Below the pieces are notes generated by a model. That model was not told where the DNA came from, ran no database searches, and was given only the letters and a program-made list of their open reading frames with translations. Source: Dehalococcoidia bacterium (GTDB lineage: Bacteria; Chloroflexota; Dehalococcoidia; UBA2979). Taken from it: a stretch of 30,513 bases of DNA. The DNA lies in the NCBI GenBank assembly GCA_004297315.1, contig SCTU01000153.1, forward strand, positions 1-30,513. Direction: 5' to 3'. The position numbers were made by a program, and so were the translations under genes. Below are positions 8,455-16,264 of this stretch, piece by piece. Position 1 is the stretch's first letter, and every line of letters starts with the position of its first letter.

Positions 8455-8756
8455 CGCGACGCGGGCGACTGCTCCCGCGCGAGTGCGCTCTGGAGGAACT
8501 GCCGCCCGAAGCGCCAGTTCTTGAGGGACGTCCAGCGAGCGGGGCCAACCTGCATCGGGAAGACGAGCGCGAGGTCGCCCGGCTCGATGGCGCTCTGGAA
8601 GGCGTCACGGACGGCCTCGGCGGTGTGCTGGGACTCCACGACCCAGCAGGCCTCCGGAAAGGCCCATGAGACGACGCTCACGGCCTGCACGGCACCGAGG
8701 AGCGTGGGGTATTCACCGGCGGGGCGACCGAGGCGGCAAAACACGCCGTACAGCAT
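8451..8756 (-). CDS. Small Cas2/SinR-fold-like protein (solitary, function unknown)
   Basis: The gene encodes 101 residues. It starts with LYGVFCRLGRPAGEYPTLL, has a WAFPEACWVVES strand, a TAEAVRDAFQSAIEPGD helix-turn and an LALVFPM strand. This order (beta, Y-D-L-like loop, helix, W-x-x-x-x-x-x-W-V, helix, GD, beta) resembles the small Cas2-like ferredoxin-fold proteins annotated as SinR family, including the paired tryptophans. The resemblance is by eye only. No CRISPR repeat, cas1 or toxin partner is nearby, so an adaptation role is unlikely. A GGGAG lies six bases before the ATG and a good promoter lies upstream, which supports a real gene. The last bases overlap the comEC stop on the opposite strand. 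Confidence 0.72.
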   Translation of the reverse strand: MLYGVFCRLGRPAGEYPTLLGAVQAVSVVSWAFPEACWVVESQHTAEAVRDAFQSAIEPGDLALVFPMQVGPARWTSLKNWRFGRQFLQSALAREQSPASR

Positions 8757-8822
8757 CCAGCACTCCCGTCGTCCGCCTGCCCGGGGAGACAGCGGAGAAC
8801 GTCGGCAGCGTCGATGCGGCCA

Positions 8823-8851
8823 AATCTACGATCAGAGCCAGATCACGTCAA
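8823..8851 (-). promoter_or_regulatory. Sigma-70 type promoter of the Cas2/SinR-like gene
   Basis: On the minus strand TTGACG (8851-8846) and TAGATT (8828-8823) are separated by exactly 17 bases. The -35 matches consensus at five of six positions and the -10 at four. Transcription would start near 8816, giving about 60 untranslated bases before the ATG at 8756. Confidence 0.62.
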
Positions 8852-8858
8852 GTGATCT
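8840..8858. promoter_or_regulatory. Perfect inverted repeat over the -35 box (candidate operator)
   Basis: AGATCAC-gtcaa-GTGATCT is a perfect 7-base inverted repeat with a 5-base spacer. It covers the -35 box of the small gene and sits in an A+T-richer patch than its surroundings. A dimeric repressor bound here would block the promoter. It also lies 28 bases past the rph stop, so it might instead act as a 3' hairpin of rph; there is no U-tract. Confidence 0.5.
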
Positions 8859-8886
8859 GATCATTGGATCGATCGAATGTTCGGGT

Positions 8887-9621
8887 CTACGAGGCGCGCC
8901 AGGCCGCCATCGCCGCCTTCTGGGCCTCAAACAGTCGCTCGATGCCCTCGCAGGCGAGGTCGACGAGGCCACCCATCTCGGCGCGGGAGAAGGTGCCGCC
9001 CTCGCCCGTGCCCTGCACCTCGACCAGCCGTCCGGTGGAGAGCATCACGACGTTGAAGTCGACCTCCGCGCTCGAGTCCTCGAGGTAGTCGAGGTCGAGG
9101 ATGGGGACGCCGTCGTGCATACCGACGGAGAGCGCTGCGACCTGGGCCCGCAGCGGCGAGGCAACCATCCCGCCAGCCTTCTGCAAGCGCTCGACGGCAA
9201 TCGCGAGGGCCACCCAGGCGCCGGTCACGGAGGCGGTGCGCGTGCCGCCGTCCGCCTGGATGACGTCGCAGTCGAGCATCACGGTCTGCTCGCCCAGCAT
9301 CCCCATGTCGAGGCACGCACGCAGCGAGCGGCCGATCAAGCGCTGGATCTCCTGCGACCGTCCGCTCTGCCGTCCACGCGTCGCCTCGCGGTCGCCGCGC
9401 GTGTGCGTGGCGCGTGGGAGCATGCCGTACTCGGCAGTGATCCAGCCCTTACCGGATCCGCGCATCCAGCCGGGGACGCCGGGCTCTACGCTCGCTGTGC
9501 AAATCACGCGCGTGTCGCCAAACGAGATGAGGACGGACCCCTCGGCATGCTTGGTGAAGCCAGGCTCGATCGTCACCGCGCGCGCCTCGCGCGGGCTGCG
9601 GCCGTAGGAGCGGTGCGTCAT
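8887..9621 (-). CDS. rph: Ribonuclease PH
   Basis: The 244-residue protein is a phosphorolytic 3'-5' exoribonuclease that trims tRNA 3' ends. Family signatures run through the whole length: GWITAEYGMLPRATHTR at 59-75, TRGRQSGRSQEIQRLIGRSL at 81-100 (phosphate-binding arginines), DCDVIQADGGTRTASVTG from 117, and the C-terminal EVQGTGEGGTFSR. The ATG at 9621 is preceded by GAGG with a short spacer and gives family length; the frame stays open upstream but that extension has no conservation. It stands alone, divergent from the cupin-like gene, with no rdgB partner nearby. Confidence 0.96.
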   Translation of the reverse strand: MTHRSYGRSPREARAVTIEPGFTKHAEGSVLISFGDTRVICTASVEPGVPGWMRGSGKGWITAEYGMLPRATHTRGDREATRGRQSGRSQEIQRLIGRSLRACLDMGMLGEQTVMLDCDVIQADGGTRTASVTGAWVALAIAVERLQKAGGMVASPLRAQVAALSVGMHDGVPILDLDYLEDSSAEVDFNVVMLSTGRLVEVQGTGEGGTFSRAEMGGLVDLACEGIERLFEAQKAAMAAWRAS

Positions 9622-9739
9622 GGGGCCTCGATCTCTGGCGTGGCGTCGGCGTCGGTGGGTGACGGCTAGACTAACGCGGCAGCACGGTTCGAGGCAGCGC
9701 GAAGCCATCATCGCCGCGCGCAGGCACCGAGGAGCGTCG

Positions 9740-10135
9740 ATGGCCGGTTATCGCATGACCGCGGACGAGCGAGGCCAGACGCACCTCGAACCGATGGACC
9801 TCTCCGCGTGGCCGTTCGAGAACGGGCCGGGCGAGTTCAAGGGCGTCGGCGGCGCGGCGATGGGGGACGCGAGCCGCCTGATGCTGATGCGTTTCGAAAC
9901 CGGCGCCCGCCCCGGCTTCCATCGCGCGGTGCCAGGGTTCCTCGTCGTGCTGTCGGGCGAGCTGGTCGTGTGGGACTCGACGGGCGCCGAGGTGGCGCTG
10001 CTGCCCGGCGACACGCTGCGCTGCGAGACGACTGGCCCTGGCGGGTGGCGCCTCGGCAACCGCGTGCCACAGGACACGCTGGTGGCGCTGGTGCAGATGC
10101 CGCCGAAGCGGAGTGCGCCCGCTCCCGAGGCATAA
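9740..10135 (+). CDS. Small cupin-like protein
   Basis: The 131-residue product has a single cupin core: RFETGARPGFHRAVPGFLVV, then LSGELVVWDSTGAEVALLPGDTL, then a GNRVPQDTLVALV strand. The pattern G-x-x-H...L-S-G-E-L...L-x-P-G-D is typical of one-domain cupins. Only one histidine of the usual metal set is obvious, so metal binding is uncertain. There is no signal peptide. GAGG/GGAG precedes the ATG at 9740 by five to seven bases. No partner enzyme nearby indicates a substrate. The stop is 17 bases from that of the convergent HIT gene. Confidence 0.75.
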   Translation: MAGYRMTADERGQTHLEPMDLSAWPFENGPGEFKGVGGAAMGDASRLMLMRFETGARPGFHRAVPGFLVVLSGELVVWDSTGAEVALLPGDTLRCETTGPGGWRLGNRVPQDTLVALVQMPPKRSAPAPEA

Positions 10136-10152
10136 CCCCGCGTCGTCTCGCC

Positions 10153-10476
10153 TCAGGCGTACTCGCCCAGGAACGTGCCTCCGAGGATGTGGACGTGGGC
10201 GTGGTCCTGCGACTGCATGCCGTCGTAGCCGGAGTTCGAGACGAATCGATAGCCGCCCGGGCACTGTTCCTGCGCCACCTTCACGGCGGCCGCGCCCACC
10301 GCGCCCATGTCGTTCCAGAGCTCCGCCTGCGTCATGTGCTTCTTCGGCAGGGCGAGCAGCATGATCGGCACCCAGCGCAGCCGGTTGCGAAAGACAATGA
10401 CGTCGTCGGACTCGAACAGCACCTCGGCGGGCTCTCGTCCGGCCACAATTTCGCAGAAGACGCAGTATCGAGGCAT
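10153..10476 (-). CDS. HIT-family nucleotide-binding protein (HINT-like), CxxC form
   Basis: The 107-residue protein starts PRYCVFCEIVAGREPAEV, the HIT N-terminus with a CxxC pair (Cys5, Cys8) that may bind zinc. It carries the catalytic histidine triad HAHVHILGG at 92-100. HIT proteins hydrolyse nucleoside phosphoramidates or dinucleotides; the exact substrate cannot be told. The core LFESDDVIVFRNRLRWVP fits the family. No ribosome-binding site precedes the ATG, but TAGACT lies seven bases upstream, so the mRNA may be leaderless. A second HIT gene without the CxxC is at 29895-30260. Confidence 0.88.
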   Translation of the reverse strand: MPRYCVFCEIVAGREPAEVLFESDDVIVFRNRLRWVPIMLLALPKKHMTQAELWNDMGAVGAAAVKVAQEQCPGGYRFVSNSGYDGMQSQDHAHVHILGGTFLGEYA

Positions 10477-10483
10477 GCGCGGG

Positions 10484-10489
10484 AGTCTA
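10484..10489 (-). promoter_or_regulatory. Possible -10 element of a leaderless HIT mRNA
   Basis: TAGACT on the minus strand is separated by seven bases from the ATG at 10476-10474, placing the predicted start of transcription on the start codon. There is no Shine-Dalgarno sequence. No clear -35 is seen, so this rests on spacing alone. Confidence 0.3.
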
Positions 10490-10580
10490 TCGCCCGACTC
10501 TGGCGCGTGCGACCCGCGTCGAGGACGATACGGCCCTGCCCCGCGAGCCTCGCCGCCACTCCTGCCTCGGAGGTACCGCC

Positions 10581-11873
10581 GTGACCGAGATCCGTCCGTT
10601 CCGAGGCCTGCGTTACGACCCGCGTCGCGTCCGGGGTGACGACGTGATCGCGCCGCCCTACGACGTGGTGGGCGCCGAGGCCGTGGCGGCGCTCCACGCA
10701 CGTTCCCCCTATAACGCGTCGCACATCGAGAACCCGTCCGGCGACGGTGACGCGAAGTACGGCAACGCCGCCGCGATGCTCGCGAAATGGCACGAGGATG
10801 GCGCCCTCACCCGCGATACGAGGACGGCCTATTACGTGTACGAGCAGCGCGCGCGGATTGAGGGCACGTGGGTGACGCGCCGCGCGTTCTTCGCACGCTG
10901 CCGCCTCCACCGGCCCGAGGAGGGCATCCTCCGCCCGCACGAGGCGACGATCGCAGGCCCGCGTGCCGACCGCCTGGCGCTGATCCGCGCGACGCGCACG
11001 AACATCTCTCCCGTGTTCGGCATGTTCCTCGACCCGCAGCAAGCCGCGCGCACGCTCCTGACGGAGATCGCGAAGCGCGAGCCCGCCTTCGAGGCCACGG
11101 ACGCCCTCGGCGACCGTCACCGGCTGTGGGCCGTCACAGCGGCCGCTGAGGTGGGGACGCTGACCCAGGTGGTGGCGGCCTCGAACGTCACGATCGCGGA
11201 CGGCCACCACCGCACCCACACGGCGCTGGACTACCGTGACGAGTGCGCAGCAAAGGCTGGCAAACGCTGGACGGGGAATGAGCCGGAGAACTTCGTGCTG
11301 ATGGGGATGATCCCGCAGGACGACCCCGGCCTGGTCATTCTCCCGATCCATCGGCTCGTCCAGGCGAAGCCACTCCCTGCCTCAATGGCCGACCGGCTCT
11401 CCGCGCTCTACCGCGTGGAACGGCTGGCGAACGCGGACGAGGCGTGGGCACGCGTCCGTGCGAACGCGCTCGGGCCGACGACCTTCGCCGTGCTCGGCAT
11501 GGAAGGGCCGCACTCGGTGCACCTGCTCACGGCGCGCTCACAAGAGGCGGTGGACAACGCGATGCCCGTCGGGATCTCGCAGCCATCGAAGCGCCTCGAC
11601 GCGCTCATCCTGACGGAGACGGTGCTCACCCCGCTCTTCGGCATCGACCGCACCGTGATGACGCGCGGCGACCGTGTCGCCTTCACCGAGAGCGTCGAGG
11701 AGGCGCGCGAGGCGGTTGAGGGCGGCTCGTGCGATATCGCGTTCCTGATCAACGCGACGCGCGCGCAACAAATCACGGACGTCGCAGACGCCGGCGAGGT
11801 GATGCCGCAGAAGACGACGTACTTCTACCCGAAGCTGGCGACGGGCCTGGTCTACAACCCGCTCGAGGACTAG
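10581..11873 (+). CDS. DUF1015 family protein with DGHHR motif
   Basis: The 430-residue soluble protein matches the DUF1015 family end to end. It opens IRPFRGLRYDP, has VIAPPYDVV at 22-30, NPSGDGDAKYGNAA from 51, a HEAT segment at 120-123, and IADGHHRTHTALDYRD at 205-220. The biochemical role of the family is not established to my knowledge. The DGHHR motif resembles that of ParB/Srx-fold free serine kinases (SerK, SbnI), and serA lies tail to tail 29 bases downstream. I recall DUF1015 genes beside serA and serC in Bacteroidetes. A part in serine or phosphoserine metabolism is therefore a reasonable inference. The GTG start has GGAGG seven bases upstream. Confidence 0.88.
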   Translation: MTEIRPFRGLRYDPRRVRGDDVIAPPYDVVGAEAVAALHARSPYNASHIENPSGDGDAKYGNAAAMLAKWHEDGALTRDTRTAYYVYEQRARIEGTWVTRRAFFARCRLHRPEEGILRPHEATIAGPRADRLALIRATRTNISPVFGMFLDPQQAARTLLTEIAKREPAFEATDALGDRHRLWAVTAAAEVGTLTQVVAASNVTIADGHHRTHTALDYRDECAAKAGKRWTGNEPENFVLMGMIPQDDPGLVILPIHRLVQAKPLPASMADRLSALYRVERLANADEAWARVRANALGPTTFAVLGMEGPHSVHLLTARSQEAVDNAMPVGISQPSKRLDALILTETVLTPLFGIDRTVMTRGDRVAFTESVEEAREAVEGGSCDIAFLINATRAQQITDVADAGEVMPQKTTYFYPKLATGLVYNPLED

Positions 11874-11902
11874 TTCGCGACGGCGCCCAGCGCTCGGCCG
11901 CC

Positions 11903-13489
11903 CTAGAGCCGGATCTGCCGCGCGGCCTCGATGCCGTCCAGTGCACGCACCTGCGCCAGTTCGTCCGGGGCAAGTGAGCGGTCGACGCCCAGCAGCATGA
12001 GGGCGTGGCCGGGCTTCGAAAGCGACGGCGACACGGACATCGAGGAGATGTTCACGCCGCGCTGGCCCATCAAGGTGCCGACCCGGCCGATCGAGCCCGG
12101 CTTGTCCATGTTCTCGATGGCGAGCAGGGTCTGGGAGTCGCCCCGGACGTCCACCCTGTAGTCGTTGATCGCGACGATCGCGCAGCCGCCCGCCGTGTGC
12201 GTCGCGCTCACGCGCGCCACGCCGGCGTCCGTGTGGACGGCGACAGTCACGAGGCTCGCGTACGGCTCCTCGGCGGCGCCCTTGTCCTCTTCGATCCGCA
12301 GCCCGCGCTGCTCCGCCACCGAGAGCGCATTGACCGCTGAGACCTTCTCGTCCGTAGCCTCGTCCAGCAGGCCGACGACGGCAGCCGCCTTCAGCGGCAT
12401 CACGTCGTGGTTGCTGACCTCGCCGCGGTACTCGATGCGCACCTTCTCGAGGCGACCCTGCACCTGCGCCAGCTGCATGGCGACGCGTCCGGCTACCCGC
12501 GCGGCCTCGATGTAGGGGGCGATGACGGCCATCGACTCGGCGTTGACGGTCGGGACGTTGACGGGGAAGCGTGGCGCTTTGCCGCCGAGGATGTCGAGCA
12601 CCTGCTCGGCTACGTCGACGGCGGCGCGGTCCTGTGCCTCATTCGTGGAGGCAGCGAGGTGCGGTGTCACGACGATCCGGTCGTGCGTCGTAAGGATGTT
12701 CCCGACGGCCGGTTCCTCTGAGAAGACGTCGATGCCGGCGCCAGCGATGTGGCCGGAGTCGACGGCGTCGAACAGCGCCTGCTCGTCGATGAGCGCACCA
12801 CGGGCGGCGTTGATGATGCGGATGCCCTTGCGTGCCTTCGCAAGGCGCTCCTTCGAGATCATCCCGCGCGTCTCCGGCGTCAGTGTCGTGTGGAGCGTGA
12901 CGAAATCGGACTCCGCGAAGACCTCATCCAGCGATTTCATCTCGATGCCCAGTGAGGAGGCGCGTTCCATCGAGACGAACGGGTCGAAGGCGATCACGCG
13001 CATCTGGAAGGCACGCGCCCGGCTGGCCACCTCGGCGCCGATCCGGCCCAGGCCGACCACGCCGAGCGTCTTCCCTGCTAGCTCGACGCCCTGGAGCTTC
13101 GAGCGCTCCCACTTGCCGGCCTTCAGCGAGGACTGCCCCTGCGGGATGTTGCGGGCGACTGCGAGCATGAGGCCGAAGGCGTGCTCGGCGGTCGAGATTG
13201 TGTTGGCAAGTGGGGCGTTCACGACGACGACGCCCCGGGCGGTGGCTGCGCCGACATCGACGTTGTCGACACCGACGCCGGCACGTGCGATGACCTCGAG
13301 GCGTTGGCCAGCCTCGATGACCCGTGCGGTGACCTGCGTCTGACTGCGCACGACGAGCGCCTGCACGTTGGCGACGGCTTCGACGAGCGCGTCCTCCGAG
13401 AGGCCGGTCTTCACGACCACCTCGTGCTGGCGCGAAAGGAGGTCGATGCCTTCCTTCGCGATGGAGTCCGCGATCAGGATCTTTGCCAC
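11903..13489 (-). CDS. serA: D-3-phosphoglycerate dehydrogenase (long form with ACT domain)
   Basis: The 528-residue enzyme oxidises 3-phosphoglycerate to 3-phosphohydroxypyruvate, the first step of serine synthesis. The catalytic part has ARAGVGVDNVD at 69-79, the NAD-binding VVGLGRIGAEVA at 144-155, INAARG at 226-231 (substrate arginine), the EEP region at 258-260 and PHLAASTNEAQ from 276 (catalytic histidine). An intervening ASB domain (about 310-450) and a C-terminal ACT domain (about 455-528, NMDKPGSIGRVGTLMG) mark the type-1 form, often serine-inhibited. The GTG at 13489 matches the family start. The aminotransferase lies 71 bases upstream on the same strand. Confidence 0.95.
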   Translation of the reverse strand: MAKILIADSIAKEGIDLLSRQHEVVVKTGLSEDALVEAVANVQALVVRSQTQVTARVIEAGQRLEVIARAGVGVDNVDVGAATARGVVVVNAPLANTISTAEHAFGLMLAVARNIPQGQSSLKAGKWERSKLQGVELAGKTLGVVGLGRIGAEVASRARAFQMRVIAFDPFVSMERASSLGIEMKSLDEVFAESDFVTLHTTLTPETRGMISKERLAKARKGIRIINAARGALIDEQALFDAVDSGHIAGAGIDVFSEEPAVGNILTTHDRIVVTPHLAASTNEAQDRAAVDVAEQVLDILGGKAPRFPVNVPTVNAESMAVIAPYIEAARVAGRVAMQLAQVQGRLEKVRIEYRGEVSNHDVMPLKAAAVVGLLDEATDEKVSAVNALSVAEQRGLRIEEDKGAAEEPYASLVTVAVHTDAGVARVSATHTAGGCAIVAINDYRVDVRGDSQTLLAIENMDKPGSIGRVGTLMGQRGVNISSMSVSPSLSKPGHALMLLGVDRSLAPDELAQVRALDGIEAARQIRL

Positions 13490-13560
13490 GAGTAACCGCC
13501 CCTGCCTGCTACTTGCCGCTCGCGGGGGCGACGCCCCGCGGGCGTCTTCGGTGTGCCGTG

Positions 13561-14655
13561 CTAAGCCTTGAACCCCACCTTCGCGAGGGAGCCCTTCAAC
13601 GCGTCCAGCCCCGCATCGATGTCGCTGTCGGTCACATAGCCGAGGTGGCCGAAGCGGATGATCTTCCCCTTCAGGCCGCCCTGGCCGCCGGCGAACACGG
13701 TGTCGTATTCCTTGATCGCCGTCTTGATGATCTCGTCGCCGTTGAGGCCCTCGGGGACGCGGATCGCGGTGACCGTGTCGGACTCGACACCCTCGGACGC
13801 GAGGAGCTTGAGGCCCATGGCCTTCGCACCGTTGCGTACTTTGCTGGCGAGGCGGTGGTGCCGCGCAAAGATCTGATCGAGGCCCTCGGCCAGCATCAGT
13901 TCGAGCGACTTGTCCAGCTGGAACCACACCGACACGGCGGGGGTCCACGGAGTCTGCCCCGACTTCAGGGAGTCGAGGTGTCGCTTCAGGTCGAAGTAGA
14001 AACGCGGCTGCGGGTTGGCCGCGGCCTTCGCCCAGGCCCGCTCGTTCATCGAGACAAACGCGAGGCCCGGGGCGGTCATCCACCCCTTCTGAGAGCCGGA
14101 GAGCACGACGTCCAGGTCCCACTCGTCCGTCTTCACCGGCACCGAGGAGAGCGACGAAATCGCGTCGACGATGAGGACGCCGCCGTCGCGGGCGTGCACG
14201 ACCTTCGCGAGGTCGGGGAGGATCGGGTTCGTCACGCCGGTCGAGGTCTCGTTGTGGGTGATGAACACGGTCTTGATCGCCGGGTTCTTCTTGAGCGCGT
14301 CCTCGATCTTGTTGACGTCAGCGGCCAGTCCCGGGTCGAACTTCAACTCCGTGAGCTTGCCGCCATAGATCTTCACGAGGTTCATGAAGCGGTCGCCGAA
14401 CTCACCGATTGAGACGACCAGCACCTCTTCGCCGGGCGCCATCAGATTGACGACGGCAGCCTCCATCGCGCCGGTGCCGGAGGCGGAGAGCGTCACCACG
14501 TCGTTTGTGGTCTGGTAGACCTTCTTGACGCCCTCGGTGGTGCGCGCGGCCATCGCGGCGAACTCCGGGCCGCGGTGGTTGATCATCGGCGCCGCGCCTG
14601 CCTGCGCGACCTCCACGGGTACGGGGGTGGGACCGGGGATGCGCAGGTTGACCAC
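13561..14655 (-). CDS. Class V aminotransferase, probable phosphoserine or serine-glyoxylate/alanine-glyoxylate type
   Basis: The 364-residue PLP enzyme belongs to the serine-pyruvate/alanine-glyoxylate aminotransferase group. It has NLRIPGPTPVP at the start, an INHRGPEF segment at 25-32, SASGTGAMEAA at 57-67 for the cofactor phosphate, HNETSTG at 134-140, DAISS with the PLP-binding Asp164, and SGSQKGW with the Schiff-base Lys190. Standing immediately upstream of serA, it probably supplies the phosphoserine transaminase step in place of a classical SerC; a photorespiration-like role is the alternative. The GTG start has AAGGAG six bases upstream. No serB is in the window. Confidence 0.9.
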   Translation of the reverse strand: MVNLRIPGPTPVPVEVAQAGAAPMINHRGPEFAAMAARTTEGVKKVYQTTNDVVTLSASGTGAMEAAVVNLMAPGEEVLVVSIGEFGDRFMNLVKIYGGKLTELKFDPGLAADVNKIEDALKKNPAIKTVFITHNETSTGVTNPILPDLAKVVHARDGGVLIVDAISSLSSVPVKTDEWDLDVVLSGSQKGWMTAPGLAFVSMNERAWAKAAANPQPRFYFDLKRHLDSLKSGQTPWTPAVSVWFQLDKSLELMLAEGLDQIFARHHRLASKVRNGAKAMGLKLLASEGVESDTVTAIRVPEGLNGDEIIKTAIKEYDTVFAGGQGGLKGKIIRFGHLGYVTDSDIDAGLDALKGSLAKVGFKA

Positions 14656-14699
14656 AGGTGGCTCCTTGAGGCGGGCGAGGTGCTTCAGAGATCGATGAC

Positions 14700-14718
14700 G
14701 GGCGCCTCAGCAGCGCCC
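14700..14718 (-). promoter_or_regulatory. Hairpin-forming repeat in the aminotransferase-serA leader
   Basis: GGGCGC-ctcagca-GCGCCC is a perfect 6-base inverted repeat with a 7-base loop. It lies 45 bases before the aminotransferase GTG and near the predicted 5' end of the transcript. It could stabilise the mRNA, act in attenuation, or be a protein site. No known riboswitch fold was recognised. Confidence 0.35.
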
Positions 14719-14727
14719 ACTGGACGA

Positions 14728-14755
14728 GTCTTACGCGCGACCTCAATACGATCAA
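14728..14755 (-). promoter_or_regulatory. Possible promoter of the aminotransferase-serA unit
   Basis: TTGATC (14755-14750) and TAAGAC (14733-14728) on the minus strand are 16 bases apart. The -35 is good, the -10 poor. The predicted start is about 65 bases upstream of the GTG. Confidence 0.3.
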
Positions 14756-14815
14756 CGACGGCGAGCGCGCATTCCCGGCGTGCGGGCCTTCATCATGCGC
14801 CCACGCCCCGCCGCC

Positions 14816-14821
14816 TACAAT
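14816..14821 (+). promoter_or_regulatory. Probable -10 element of selA
   Basis: TACAAT matches the -10 consensus at five of six positions and would start transcription near 14828. No matching -35 was found. The position excludes the upstream in-frame ATG at 14780 but not the one at 14846. Confidence 0.4.
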
Positions 14822-14884
14822 CCGTGGGGACTCCCGACAAGGCCAATGTCCCCGGCACAAGCGCTCAAACGCGAAGAAAGTCCC

Positions 14885-16264
14885 ATGGTCGACTCCGCCA
14901 ATCCGTACCGTGACCTCCCGTCCGTCGACCGTCTGCTGGCCGACCCGCGCGTCGCTGCGCTGGCGGTAGAGCGCGGTCACGAATCGGTCGCCGGGCTTGC
15001 ACGCGAGGTGCTGGAAGGATTCCGCAGCGCGATCGCGGCGTCCGCGTCCCTCCCCGCCCCCAGCGTTGTGGACGCCGTCCTGGCCCGGGCGGAAACGCTA
15101 CGGCCCTCGCTCCGTCGCGTTGTGAACGCGACCGGGGTGATCATCCACACCAATCTGGGTCGTGCGCCCCTGCCCCGGGACGCCATCGACGCTATCGAGC
15201 GAGTGTCCGCGGGGTACTCGAACCTGGAGTTCGACCTCGACGCCGGTGAGCGCGGGACGCGATTCTCCCACCTCGACCAGACATTATGTCGCATAACCGG
15301 TGCCGAGGCGGGCATCGCCGTCAACAACAACGCCTCCGCCCTGCTGTTGGCGCTGGCTGCGCTCTGCCGCGACCGCGAGGTGATCATCAGCCGCGGCCAG
15401 TTAGTCGAGATCGGCGGCGGGTTCCGCATCCCCGACGTCCTGCGCCAGTCCAGCGCCACGCTGGTCGAGGTGGGCACCACGAACCGGACCTACGTCCGTG
15501 ACTATGCCGAGGCCATCACCGAGCGGACGGCGGCGATCCTGCGCGTCCACTCCTCGAACTTCCGCGTGGTCGGGTTCACGGAGCAGCCGGCGCTCTCGGG
15601 CCTCGCCGCGCTCGCGCGCGAGCGTGGGCTGCTGCTGCTCGACGACCTGGGCAGCGGCGCGCTGCTCGACACCCGCGCATTCGGGCTGGCACCGGAGCCG
15701 CTCGTACAGGACTCGGTCCGCGCCGGCGCTGACGTGGTGCTCTTCTCCGGCGACAAACTGCTCGGCGGGCCGCAGGCTGGGATCGCCGCAGGACGCGCCG
15801 AGGCGATCGAGGCGATGCGGCGTCATCCCCTGGCGCGTGCCGTCCGCATCGACAAAGCGAGCATCGCCGCGCTCGCTGCGACCCTCGACCACTACGCGAA
15901 GGGCGAGGCGGAGCACGAAGTCCCCGTGTGGCGGATGATCGCGCTGCCCACCGCCGCCATCGAGGCACGCGCGCGGCGTTGGGCGGGCGCTTGCGGCGAC
16001 GCAGGGAGCGTTGAGGCGTGCGAGTCAACGGTGGGGGGAGGCTCGCTCCCGGGCGAGTCGTTGCCGTCTTCGGCATGCGTGGTCGCGCCGCCGGACGGCG
16101 CCGAGGCGTTCGCCGCGTCGCTGCGTGCCGCGAGCCCGCCGATCGTCGCGCGCATCCACGACGACCGTGTCTGGCTTGACCCGCGCACGGTCGACCTTTC
16201 CGAGGACGAGCACGTGGAGGCGACGCTGGCCCGTCTGCTGGAGGCGCCGGGCCGTGGACGATAG
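14885..16264 (+). CDS. selA: L-seryl-tRNA(Sec) selenium transferase (selenocysteine synthase)
   Basis: The 459-residue PLP enzyme converts seryl-tRNA(Sec) to selenocysteinyl-tRNA(Sec) using selenophosphate. Family motifs are YRDLPSVDRLL near the start, NATGVIIHTNLGRAPLP at 81-97, GERGTRFSHLD at 121-131, AVNNNASALLLAL, EVGTTNRTYVRDY and FSGDKLLGGPQAG, where Lys291 binds PLP. The ATG at 14885 aligns with known SelA N-termini; an ATG at 14846 would add 13 residues. Presence implies a selenocysteine system, but selB, selD, tRNA(Sec) and any selenoprotein are outside the window. Its last 11 bases overlap mutS2. Confidence 0.94.
   Translation: MVDSANPYRDLPSVDRLLADPRVAALAVERGHESVAGLAREVLEGFRSAIAASASLPAPSVVDAVLARAETLRPSLRRVVNATGVIIHTNLGRAPLPRDAIDAIERVSAGYSNLEFDLDAGERGTRFSHLDQTLCRITGAEAGIAVNNNASALLLALAALCRDREVIISRGQLVEIGGGFRIPDVLRQSSATLVEVGTTNRTYVRDYAEAITERTAAILRVHSSNFRVVGFTEQPALSGLAALARERGLLLLDDLGSGALLDTRAFGLAPEPLVQDSVRAGADVVLFSGDKLLGGPQAGIAAGRAEAIEAMRRHPLARAVRIDKASIAALAATLDHYAKGEAEHEVPVWRMIALPTAAIEARARRWAGACGDAGSVEACESTVGGGSLPGESLPSSACVVAPPDGAEAFAASLRAASPPIVARIHDDRVWLDPRTVDLSEDEHVEATLARLLEAPGRGR

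Noticed and set aside
8451..8890. CRISPR array or cas genes near the Cas2-like gene
   Set aside because: No regularly spaced repeats and no cas1 or effector gene are present; the only repeat is the single operator-like inverted repeat.
13490..13560. Terminator between the aminotransferase and serA
   Set aside because: The GGGGC/GCCCC stem is only five bases with a three-base loop and lacks a T-tract; co-transcription is more likely.
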